Assembly (NCBI RefSeq): GCF_002015085.1
Contig: NZ_MUXW01000011.1
Coordinates: 1 to 12,519, forward strand
Length of the DNA stretch: 12,519 nt
DNA from: Glaesserella parasuis
GTDB taxonomy: Bacteria; Pseudomonadota; Gammaproteobacteria; Enterobacterales; Pasteurellaceae
Direction: 5' to 3'
The position numbers and the translations under genes were made by a program. The notes beneath the pieces were generated by a model that saw nothing but the letters and a program-made list of their open reading frames with translations, had not been told where the DNA came from and searched no databases. This document shows positions 5,057 through 12,519 of the stretch, piece by piece (position 1 is the first letter of the stretch; each line of letters begins with the position of its first letter).

Positions 5057-7327
5057 TTAGAGAACTGTGATACCTTGTTCAATCCAAACTTGGTGTTTCG
5101 GAGCAACAACATACTCATAAACATCGTATGTTTTATCCCCTTCCGCTGCTGTACTCTTATGAGTCCAACGATATGAACCATCTGCTCTATCATTTGTATT
5201 ATTTGATACATTAGATCTCATATCACCATTCATACCCAAATCAACTTTAGCACCAGTAACGTTGCTGAGTTTGGATACCTTCATTGGTCCTTCAATAGAT
5301 CCGAAATAGTCAGCTCTAATTCCCAACGTTGTATTATTGGCTCTAAAGAGAACATTCTCAAAACCTTTAATATTATGATTGGTAATGTGAGCGCCATTTT
5401 TCTCAATCAATAGCGTATCCACACCTGAACCGCCATCTACTCTGGAGTTGTTAGGACTTAATCCGGCTTTCATACTGAATACGTCGTTACCAGCTCCGAG
5501 TAAGATCTGAGCACCATTACCGATGTCGCCTTTAACCTCAGCCCAGTCATCGCCATGACCGAGATCAACAAGAGTGTATTCCACTTTTCTTGCGATAAAT
5601 TCATCGCTACCACCGCCAAGACGAATATCAGTGTTTTCAATGAAAGAGTCACCTTTCACTACATCGTTGCCATTGCCCGCCACCACTTTGGTGCTACTCA
5701 TTGCGCGACCAACGGTTTCCCCCGGAGTGAGAACTAAACGGTTATCGCCTTCACCAAGATCGATAATGCTATTCTTCGATGCACGTTGTCCGTTTCTATC
5801 AATAGGGGTTCCTTTTAAGATAACAGTGTCATTGCCATCACCCATAAAGACTTTTGCACCAGCTAATTGACCGCCGTACCATTCGTTAGAGTTCAGGAAC
5901 TCGACTTTTTCATATCCGTGAATACCTTGACTACGTTTATGAATATCTATTACACCGGTATTTCTGTCTTTTATCACATCCCAATCAGTATCGTGGAAAC
6001 CAACAGCCAAAATATCATTGCCGGCGCCCATATCAACTTGAACACGATATCTATCAGCTACTTTCTGCCAGTGTTCATATTCTGATTTCAGACCAGAGTA
6101 GCCCCAATCACCATAACCTAAGTCGTGTCCTACAGCAAGAATATCATCGCCATTTTTGAAATCAAACTTCAAGGTTGGATCCCAAGTCCATTTATTCATG
6201 ACCTTCTCACCGATTTTCACTACATCGTTATTGTCACTATAACTGAGTCGTTTACCTTTACCGTTTGAAACCGTTGCCTTATCTTCCTCTTGTGTCAATG
6301 GTGTAACCGTAGCTTTCGCGTTATTGGTGTCAGATTTATCATGTCGTTTACCATGTACAAGCTGTGCCAATCCATCTATATAGCCGCCGTTGCCCTTGAT
6401 AGCCACTTCACCCCATCTATGATCCGTACCCCTTAACTGACTTAAGTTCTGACTACTATCATCAAGTGCGGTCACTAATTTATCTTTTTCAGTGGTGATA
6501 GTCTTGGCATTGCCAGAAGATTCCGTGCCACGTTTGCTGTATGGAATCATACTAACAGTAGAACCGTCTTTTAAGCTATTGCGGTCGATAGTCACTTCAC
6601 CAGTGCTGCTATTCACTGTTAAATAGGCGTTTGAAGTATTCAAATCAACAGATACACCATTAATTGTGATAGTTGAGGATTTCTGACCATCAACCTCCAC
6701 CACTTTCCAACTACCATTTACTTTTTCGTAAACCACGTTATGAGCAGTTGGTTTACTTACGTTAATGTTGTTTCCTTCATCAGTGAAAGTTAGCTTGAAC
6801 TTATTCGTACCAGTTGCCGGTGTTGCTTTCGCTCCGCCGATATTCTCTGATGCTGTATCACGGATTAGCTTCACAGTGATAGGTTCATCTGCTGCAACCA
6901 CATCTTTTTGAGCACGAGCATTTCCTTGACTATCGTAAGCGGTAATGATGACTTTTCCGCCATCTCTCACCGCTTCCGGAGCAAAGGTTAATTCACCAGT
7001 GTTTGCATTAAGCTGGATCTTCTGATTATCAATCGAACCTGTTGAACCTTCTTGCTCAAATGCCCAAGTGCGACCTGTTTTCTTCACATTGATCACTCTT
7101 GATTGACCCGTCGCTTCATCCACATAGTCCACACGATATTTAGCACCGCTGTTAGTATCTGCAGGTTTAACTTTAACGCCACCTTGTCTTGCAGAATCCA
7201 CTTGGGCAGTTGGTGCATCAACTTGCTCTGGTGGTTGTGCAGGCGGTGTAGGTTGTGGTTGAGCTGTGCCACCACCAGTTTGGGGTTCCGCCGCTGTCGC
7301 CGCCCGTGTTAGTGCCGCCTGAACCAC
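5057..7327 (-). CDS. Giant Ig-like/RTX adhesin, C-terminal part downstream of frameshift
   Basis: This frame encodes up to 756 residues. It opens with the second half of a Gly/Pro-rich hinge (QPQPTPPAQPPEQ). Two Ig-like repeats follow, each containing the family signature TGE(L/V)T-----(V/L)-DG--V (about 6480-7200). Next is a Trp/Tyr-rich stretch and then nine degenerate RTX motifs such as GAGNDILAVG, GDGNDTVIL and GAGNDVFSM (about 5405-6160), which bind calcium in known RTX proteins. The protein ends with IKGFENVLF and KHQVWIEQGITVL, shared with the plus-strand gene at 1-471; the end is the likely type I secretion signal. The frame is open back to a TGA near 7366, but no Shine-Dalgarno or convincing start exists. 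The GTG at 7327 is only the first possible codon. I infer this is the displaced 3' part of the gene at 7218-12519. Confidence 0.85.
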   Translation of the reverse strand: MVQAALTRAATAAEPQTGGGTAQPQPTPPAQPPEQVDAPTAQVDSARQGGVKVKPADTNSGAKYRVDYVDEATGQSRVINVKKTGRTWAFEQEGSTGSIDNQKIQLNANTGELTFAPEAVRDGGKVIITAYDSQGNARAQKDVVAADEPITVKLIRDTASENIGGAKATPATGTNKFKLTFTDEGNNINVSKPTAHNVVYEKVNGSWKVVEVDGQKSSTITINGVSVDLNTSNAYLTVNSSTGEVTIDRNSLKDGSTVSMIPYSKRGTESSGNAKTITTEKDKLVTALDDSSQNLSQLRGTDHRWGEVAIKGNGGYIDGLAQLVHGKRHDKSDTNNAKATVTPLTQEEDKATVSNGKGKRLSYSDNNDVVKIGEKVMNKWTWDPTLKFDFKNGDDILAVGHDLGYGDWGYSGLKSEYEHWQKVADRYRVQVDMGAGNDILAVGFHDTDWDVIKDRNTGVIDIHKRSQGIHGYEKVEFLNSNEWYGGQLAGAKVFMGDGNDTVILKGTPIDRNGQRASKNSIIDLGEGDNRLVLTPGETVGRAMSSTKVVAGNGNDVVKGDSFIENTDIRLGGGSDEFIARKVEYTLVDLGHGDDWAEVKGDIGNGAQILLGAGNDVFSMKAGLSPNNSRVDGGSGVDTLLIEKNGAHITNHNIKGFENVLFRANNTTLGIRADYFGSIEGPMKVSKLSNVTGAKVDLGMNGDMRSNVSNNTNDRADGSYRWTHKSTAAEGDKTYDVYEYVVAPKHQVWIEQGITVL
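5405..6160 (-). repeat. RTX-like G-x-G-x-D motif region
   Basis: Nine motifs are recognisable in the translation: NGDDILAVG, GAGNDILAVG, GDGNDTVIL, GEGDNRLVL, GNGNDVV, GGGSDEF, GHGDDWAEV, GAGNDVF and GSGVDTLLI. They are spaced about 19-60 residues apart instead of in tandem nonapeptides. In RTX proteins such motifs bind calcium and drive folding after type I export. Confidence 0.75.
6464..6472 (+). other. DNA uptake signal sequence, Haemophilus type
   Basis: Perfect AAGTGCGGT inside the adhesin coding region. The 3' side (CACTAATTTATC) fits the AT-rich extension moderately. Confidence 0.6.
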
Positions 7328-7366
7328 CTGCTGATTGTACTGGACCAGTAAACGCTTGAGGGTTTT
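7218..7366 (-). other. Frame switch (apparent 1-nt indel) in the adhesin hinge
   Basis: Both adhesin frames are open here. Sensible sequence leaves one frame after GGDSGGT and resumes in the +1 frame at PQTGGGTAQPQP. The best single position is the C4 run on the coding strand (G at 7282-7285): with three C the protein would read GGTQTGGGTAQPQP without interruption, giving about 2485 visible residues in one frame. The surrounding GGC/GGT repeats could host the indel as well. Confidence 0.8.
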
Positions 7367-10300
7367 GCCTCATGTTTACATCGGTCAATGTAATGGCTCC
7401 AGCTGTACTGTTATCAGCTATCACTTCATACGTTAACTTACTTTCATAAAAGTCATCCATACGTTTACCATCAACATTTGCTTTAGCGCCGTAGAAAATC
7501 TCGTAAACCAGGTTTTCTTTGTTACTCGTTTCTAGATCATTATTGATATGGAAAGTTTTGTTTGAACCTACGTCTTCAATATAAATAATGTTATTAGCTT
7601 CTCCCTGTTTAACTAGAGTTTTATTCGGACCATCATTGTAATTACCATTATCAGTCCAGTAATTGTAATAACTCCAATTTGTACCATTTGATTTCAGAGA
7701 AAACACATTGTCATTACCATTTGCATCAATATTAAATTGAATCGCACTCAATTTTGTTGGATCTGCGATCACTTTAACGCGATATTTTTGTGCTGTTGAA
7801 TCGTGTTGAGCCTGAATAATCGGTGCTACCAATTCCTCACCGTTACTTAACACGTGCATTTTTTCCGGTACAGCTTCTGTTGAATCTGCTTTTTTCACTT
7901 TAAATTCATGAACAGTATGCGCACCTTTTCCACCAATATCCATATTATCTTGGACTGCTTGATCTTGTGTTACTGTTAAATACTCATCACCTGCTCTACC
8001 TACAGTGATATTGGTTAATTTATCACTGGTGATATTTTGGATAGTAAACGGAGGGCTACCTATATTAGAGTCAACTGGTTCGTACTCAATAGTTTCTGTA
8101 CCGCTTAATACGCCATTGTTATCAATATCGCCGCCATTAACTTTCATCACGTATTTTTCCCATTGACCTTGCGCATCTTTAATAAAGGCAAAGTTTTGAG
8201 TTTGTCCGCCTATTGCAGCAGTGAAGCTGATAAAGTCAACGTTAGTACCCGGAGTGACTTTTACCTCACCTGTATTTGTATTTTGGAACAGGGTTGGGGT
8301 ATCTAATTGATCTGCAGACGTTTGTGAATCATCTGGTGGTGATGGCGGAGGTGGCTCTACCGTAATAATCTCAGGACCTTTTGGTTGATCCGCTTCTGCA
8401 ACTGTACCTGGGTTTGCGGCGGCTGTTGCTGGATCTGTTTTAGCTGGTACATTCTTATTGTTGTACGCAGTCACATTAACCTGAGTATTATCCATCACCT
8501 CAAAGGCTTTTAACGTGATTTCACCTGTTTCAGGATTAATCTCTGCCACAGTAGATGGGACATCATACTGCTCAGTTACTTTAACTTTCTGACCGTCAGC
8601 ACCATCTTGTTCCACTTCTCTCGTTAATTTTTCAAAAGACCATTTGCCAGTTTGGGTATTTTTCGTCGTAACTAATTTACCATCCGCTGTTTGAGTTGAA
8701 GCATCTGTTGTTGGCTTATCTTCACCATTTTCAGCTTTCTCTTTCACATAGCTCACTTCAAGACGGACATTATCTGTGTCTGCTGGTGTAGTGGTTTGCC
8801 CTGGCTTAATGATTAAGCCGCCAACATTTTCATCTGTGCCTTGTGTAATGGTTGGTTTATCTGTTGCATCCGGTGTTGTATCCGTTTTTGGCGTTTTCAC
8901 TGGTTCACCAGAACCCGATATTGCACCATTGCCATCCTTGGTTTCAACATAGATGCCGTTATTCTCTCCTACCTGTTCCGCAGGAACTGTAACTTTACCC
9001 GTGTTAGGATCTACCGCCATTCCATTTGGTAAGCCTTGATCTGTCCATTGACCATCTTCACCCTTCACAACCTTACCAATAGATTGTGCTTCACCTTCAC
9101 CCTCAAGCGGTTTTTTGAAGATTCCATACTCCTTAGTATCACCACCAGGAATGATCGTGCCATCAGGCGTTACTGTTGCAGGATCTGCCGTAGGCGTTGG
9201 ATCTGCCTTAACTTGCTGTTCTGCAGGCGGTTCACTACGGTTAGATTTTGCTTCAATACCTACGGCGGTAATGTTGCTATTCTCTTTTAAGCCTGATTTA
9301 TCAAGGGTTAATTCGCCTGTTTCTGGGCTCAGTTTGACTTTCACGCCATTGATAAGCATGGTATTTGGATCACCATCGTTATCCTCAGTAAGATTTTGTT
9401 GGTTCTCACTGAATTTCCAGACTTTAACCTTAGCTGTTTGGGTTTGACCATCTTCTGAAGCGAAGGAAATATCTTTTTCTCCCTGCTCAATGGTAACTGT
9501 CGTTTTCTCATTATTATTGCTGCCTTTCTTCTCAAAAGCCACTTCCAATTTAGTATTATCACCTTGAGGACGAGCGACCATATCACCATTACTGAGCTGT
9601 TCAAGAGAAGGTTTATCTGCAACAACGTCTTGATCTTGACGGAGATCGCTGCCTACGGTAATTGATGTATTAGAGGTGACTTGATCTGGTTGACCATTTA
9701 CCCCTTGTGTTTTTTCAACCGCATCTTTACCTTCTGTCGGCAATCCTAACGCATTATAGCCTTTAGCTGTCACAGAGGATCCATCCTTAACCGCATTTGC
9801 GTTAAGGGTAATCTTGCCTGTATTCGGATCAATAGTTGCAATACCAGCATCTTTAGCAGAAACAAGTCCAACACCCTGTGTATTGCTAGGGTTTTCGCCA
9901 TTGTCGGTTGGTGTTGTTTGTGCTTGTTGTAACTTCTCATAATCTGCTTTGGTTGCAGCAAAGAGTTCCCAAACGCCATTAACTTTTTGAGCCACTAGCA
10001 CCATATCTACATCTTCACTGACCGATGATGTACCATTCTGAGGTTTCACTGTTGGGATTGGCTGATTATTGCTGGTTGTCTCTCCTGGCATCGCTGTCGG
10101 AGTCATGGTGTAGCCTTTGAAGGACACAACAACTTTCTCATTATCCCCTTGCGGTTCAATAATTGCAGTACCTTGTTGATAGGTATTGTCCTTACCTTTC
10201 ACCAAATGAGGCGCATCAGCTTCTTTCGGTGTAGTATCATCTACCAACGCCTTAATCTTGGCTTCCTGAACGGTTGTCAATCTAGTGTTGTTTTCTGTTG

Positions 10301-12519
10301 TATCACTAGTTTCATAAGGTTTGTTTGATGCTACTGATTCACTTCCCACAGTCTTATAACCCACCGCTTCTGCTTCTGAGCCATCCTTCACTTTTGAACC
10401 TTTGACAATCACAGTACCGTCGTCTTTGATGATATAGTCGTCGGTGCTAGCAGGTTTTTTGTCTGCTGGTGTCGTATCGTCTAATACCCACTTACCTTGC
10501 TCAAGATCTTTCTTCACAGCTATTTCTTTCGGCTGACCTTGATCATCTACATACTTCACAACCATTCTGTCATTATCGCCGCCTGGTTTCGCCACAATGT
10601 CGCCTGCGTTTGGTTGGTCGCTATTAGTACCAGTTCCTTCGGTTCTTCCAGTTTTGATTGTCGGCACGTCTGTGCGGTCTTTGCTGTAATCTGGCTCTTT
10701 AGCTGTTTCGTCTGTTGGACCTTTGTTCAGATTTTGTGTTACTGCTTCTGGTTTGTTACCCGCAAAGTCTGTTGTGGTAGCAGCTATTGTTCCACCATAT
10801 GGCACTTTATCGCCACTTAGAATAACAACGTTTTTATCTCCGTCTTTTTTGAGTGTAAGACCAAGATTGCTGCTATCGTTATTTGGCAATGACCAAGTTG
10901 TACCGTTGTAAGTTAAAGTTACTTCTTTCGCTGGTTGTGTATCCTGACCATTTTCAGCTTTTGGTGTTACTGTAACTTTTACTTCCAATAATTCTCCAGA
11001 TTGTGGTGTTGGAAGTGTAATTTTCGCACCACCAAAGCCTTCCATGTATGGGGTAATGGTTGGGTTATCTGGTGCTGTTGTTTCGGTATGATCTTCTTTT
11101 ACACCTTTCGCTGCTGCTTTTGCGTTAACAGTTTGAGCATGGCTCGGCGCTTTGCCTTCTTTAGTCGCTTCAACAGTGATTTGGGTTGCTTGACCATTTT
11201 CGGTGTTGAATGTGAAGTTTGTTAGTTTCGCTTTTAATGTTTCATCTTTCTTGATGTCTGTTGTATCGAAACTGAATGAACCATTTTCTTCAGTAACTTT
11301 GAAGGTTCCAAGAACAACTTTTTCACCACTTGGTAATGTAATAGTCGCTGTCACTGTCGCACCTTTTTCTGATTTACCTGTAATAGTAAATTTCTCTGGT
11401 GTTGCGTTAGAGGCGGTGTCTGTGTCAATCGCTTTTTCTAAAGTTACGCTGCTGAGTGGTGTACGCTCATTCGGATACGCTCTCGCATTATGTGATGCAG
11501 CTTTCTCATTGTCCGCTAAGTCTTTAATGACAGCGGTGACTTCCGTGTTGTCTTTTACTTTGCCTTTTTCAATGGTGACTTCGTTGCCGTTCACTGGGTT
11601 TGCAATGAGGTCTGGTTTATCTGAAGTCCAGCCATTCGCGCCTTTAGTTAAAGTCACGCTCACCTGTTGTGCATTTTCAGGTGTTTCAGGAGTGAATGTT
11701 ACTATCACTCTGTCGCCTTCTACTGCGTCAGTTGGTAAACCCACTTTCACTGAGCCTAAACCTTCATCTGTAGTTACTGCAGTTAAGGTTGGCGCTGTGG
11801 TTGGTGCAGTTGTATCACCTTCATGCCCACCAGATTGTGGATTATTCGCATCATGTTTACCGACAGCAGGTGTTCCTACTTGAACAGCTGTAGACGGAAT
11901 ACTTGGTGCTTTCACTGGTGTTGTGCCATCAGTACCCACTTCGTGGACTGTTGCAACTAAGCTATCTGTTGATTTGATATCTTGTGGTGCACCATTTGTA
12001 TTTTCTGTGATGGTAATCACCGCTTTACCATTCTCATCAATAACACCTTCACCAATTGGGGTGTTGAGCTCACCTGCTTTGTACACTTTCACAAGTGAAC
12101 CTTTCGGCGCTTTTTGACCGTTTTGGGTTGTATCCACAGTCACAATCGCTTTTTCAGGCTCATTATTCGCTGCTTCGCCATTGCTTACTACGTCAACTGC
12201 TTTCACCATGATAGTTGGCTGCGCTGATTTTTCATCAAACGGAGCAACAACTTTAGTTGTATCGCTTTCTGCTGATGTTTTTCCTGATACATCAGTAGTT
12301 TGCGCTTTGACTTCGGTGTTGTCGGCTACTTTGTCTTCTGGGAGTTTCACGCTGACAACATTATTTGCTCCTTTTTCGGTAGGTAGCTGTAATGTGTCTG
12401 TTGGTTCTTGTTTCCACTCACCATTAGTATAGGTGTAAGTCAATGTCGTCGGTGTACCCGCTGTTCCATTTTCAAGTTCTGGGGTGTAGTTGATGGTCAC
12501 TTTATCCCCTTCAACAATT
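7218..12519 (-). CDS. Giant Ig-like repeat adhesin, body upstream of frameshift (partial)
   Basis: The frame is open to the right edge: reading in from the edge the protein starts IVEGDKVTINYTPELENG, so the true N-terminus lies outside, and 1766 residues are visible. It is built almost entirely of divergent 100-150-residue Ig-like repeats with the signature (D/N)P-TG-(I/V)T-----VKD-(S/T)-V-A-----G, rich in Thr, Asp, Glu, Asn and Lys and without Cys until the out-of-frame tail. Such arrays form the rod of large bacterial surface adhesins. A Pro-rich linker (EPPPPSPPDD) lies near 8335, an EF-hand-like loop at 8094-8129, and Asn/Tyr-rich domains at about 7440-7900. After the Gly-rich GGSGGTNTGGDSGGT the frame degenerates into PNWWWHSSTTTYTAC and stops at 7218, losing the RTX and secretion region. 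This suggests an inactivating or phase-variable frameshift, or a sequencing error. Confidence 0.85.
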   Translation of the reverse strand, partial: IVEGDKVTINYTPELENGTAGTPTTLTYTYTNGEWKQEPTDTLQLPTEKGANNVVSVKLPEDKVADNTEVKAQTTDVSGKTSAESDTTKVVAPFDEKSAQPTIMVKAVDVVSNGEAANNEPEKAIVTVDTTQNGQKAPKGSLVKVYKAGELNTPIGEGVIDENGKAVITITENTNGAPQDIKSTDSLVATVHEVGTDGTTPVKAPSIPSTAVQVGTPAVGKHDANNPQSGGHEGDTTAPTTAPTLTAVTTDEGLGSVKVGLPTDAVEGDRVIVTFTPETPENAQQVSVTLTKGANGWTSDKPDLIANPVNGNEVTIEKGKVKDNTEVTAVIKDLADNEKAASHNARAYPNERTPLSSVTLEKAIDTDTASNATPEKFTITGKSEKGATVTATITLPSGEKVVLGTFKVTEENGSFSFDTTDIKKDETLKAKLTNFTFNTENGQATQITVEATKEGKAPSHAQTVNAKAAAKGVKEDHTETTAPDNPTITPYMEGFGGAKITLPTPQSGELLEVKVTVTPKAENGQDTQPAKEVTLTYNGTTWSLPNNDSSNLGLTLKKDGDKNVVILSGDKVPYGGTIAATTTDFAGNKPEAVTQNLNKGPTDETAKEPDYSKDRTDVPTIKTGRTEGTGTNSDQPNAGDIVAKPGGDNDRMVVKYVDDQGQPKEIAVKKDLEQGKWVLDDTTPADKKPASTDDYIIKDDGTVIVKGSKVKDGSEAEAVGYKTVGSESVASNKPYETSDTTENNTRLTTVQEAKIKALVDDTTPKEADAPHLVKGKDNTYQQGTAIIEPQGDNEKVVVSFKGYTMTPTAMPGETTSNNQPIPTVKPQNGTSSVSEDVDMVLVAQKVNGVWELFAATKADYEKLQQAQTTPTDNGENPSNTQGVGLVSAKDAGIATIDPNTGKITLNANAVKDGSSVTAKGYNALGLPTEGKDAVEKTQGVNGQPDQVTSNTSITVGSDLRQDQDVVADKPSLEQLSNGDMVARPQGDNTKLEVAFEKKGSNNNEKTTVTIEQGEKDISFASEDGQTQTAKVKVWKFSENQQNLTEDNDGDPNTMLINGVKVKLSPETGELTLDKSGLKENSNITAVGIEAKSNRSEPPAEQQVKADPTPTADPATVTPDGTIIPGGDTKEYGIFKKPLEGEGEAQSIGKVVKGEDGQWTDQGLPNGMAVDPNTGKVTVPAEQVGENNGIYVETKDGNGAISGSGEPVKTPKTDTTPDATDKPTITQGTDENVGGLIIKPGQTTTPADTDNVRLEVSYVKEKAENGEDKPTTDASTQTADGKLVTTKNTQTGKWSFEKLTREVEQDGADGQKVKVTEQYDVPSTVAEINPETGEITLKAFEVMDNTQVNVTAYNNKNVPAKTDPATAAANPGTVAEADQPKGPEIITVEPPPPSPPDDSQTSADQLDTPTLFQNTNTGEVKVTPGTNVDFISFTAAIGGQTQNFAFIKDAQGQWEKYVMKVNGGDIDNNGVLSGTETIEYEPVDSNIGSPPFTIQNITSDKLTNITVGRAGDEYLTVTQDQAVQDNMDIGGKGAHTVHEFKVKKADSTEAVPEKMHVLSNGEELVAPIIQAQHDSTAQKYRVKVIADPTKLSAIQFNIDANGNDNVFSLKSNGTNWSYYNYWTDNGNYNDGPNKTLVKQGEANNIIYIEDVGSNKTFHINNDLETSNKENLVYEIFYGAKANVDGKRMDDFYESKLTYEVIADNSTAGAITLTDVNMRQNPQAFTGPVQSAGGSGGTNTGGDSGGTPNWWWHSSTTTYTACTTTRAS
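8094..8129 (-). other. EF-hand-like calcium loop in the adhesin
   Basis: The translation DIDNNGVLSGTE has Asp-1, Asp-3, Asn-5, Gly-6, a hydrophobic residue at 8, Ser-9 and Glu-12. This matches the canonical 12-residue EF-hand loop. It stands alone in this protein, between the Pro-rich linker and the Asn/Tyr-rich domains. Confidence 0.55.
8400..12519 (-). repeat. Array of divergent Ig-like repeats in the adhesin rod
   Basis: About ten repeat units can be delimited by recurring closing motifs such as VSVKLPEDKVADNTEVKA, VTIEKGKVKDNTEVTA, ITLNANAVKDGSSVTAKG and ITLKAFEVMDNTQVNVTA. Two classes appear: right-hand units (about 10690-12519) ending in DLADN or DFAGN style, and left-hand units (about 8400-10690) opening with GD-VA-P-GDN and a G-W core. 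They are repeats at protein level; nucleotide identity is low. Confidence 0.75.

Noticed and set aside
7275..7300. Programmed +1 ribosomal frameshift joining the two adhesin frames
   Set aside because: The codons ACC-CCA-AAC do not form a well-known +1 slippery site and no slow codon, stop codon or stimulatory structure is evident at the switch. An indel or sequence error is simpler.
7325..7327. GTG as an independent start for the C-terminal adhesin frame
   Set aside because: No Shine-Dalgarno precedes it, and the first codons are the out-of-frame reading of the Gly-rich hinge. A frameshifted single gene explains both halves better.
11203..11883. 226-codon plus-strand open frame opposite the adhesin
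   Set aside because: It is antisense to a biased, Thr/Lys/Glu-rich repeat gene that has few stop codons on its reverse strand. Its product is a Val/Ser/Leu-rich mirror of the repeats, with no start signal.

Overview
The window looks like a chromosomal segment of a Pasteurellaceae bacterium. The recombination gene recB reads as a normal gammaproteobacterial RecB. The DNA also carries Pasteurellaceae DNA uptake signal sequences: the Haemophilus-type 9-mer AAGTGCGGT in the flanks and the Actinobacillus-type 9-mer ACAAGCGGT inside recB. The species cannot be fixed from sequence alone.

Layout, left to right. (1) Bases 1-471 (+) are the last 156 codons of a large secreted, RTX-like adhesin whose body lies outside the window. 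(2) Bases 472-1039 are non-coding: a two-hairpin 3' end, then the left arm of a long inverted repeat, which carries a 134-bp MITE-like insertion. (3) Bases 1040-4627 (-) are an intact recB, the helicase-nuclease subunit of RecBCD. (4) Bases 4628-5056 are a short unique recB leader followed by the right arm of the inverted repeat, ending in the mirror-image two-hairpin 3' end of the next gene. (5) Bases 5057-12519 (-) hold a second giant adhesin of the same family, running off the right edge. It consists of many divergent Ig-like repeats, a Gly/Pro hinge and a C-terminal RTX-like region. It is split into two reading frames by an apparent 1-nt frameshift in the hinge (about 7220-7366).

How the parts relate. 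The two adhesin genes are convergent paralogues that end in the same tail motif. Their homology continues past the stop codons through both terminators and a G/C-rich multi-hairpin element, so recB sits between two inverted arms about 340 bp long (one enlarged by the insertion). The adhesins are probably type I secretion substrates used for surface attachment or biofilm; no secretion genes are in the window. recB has no functional link to them that I can see. The inverted arms could, however, let homologous recombination flip recB or exchange adhesin 3' ends.
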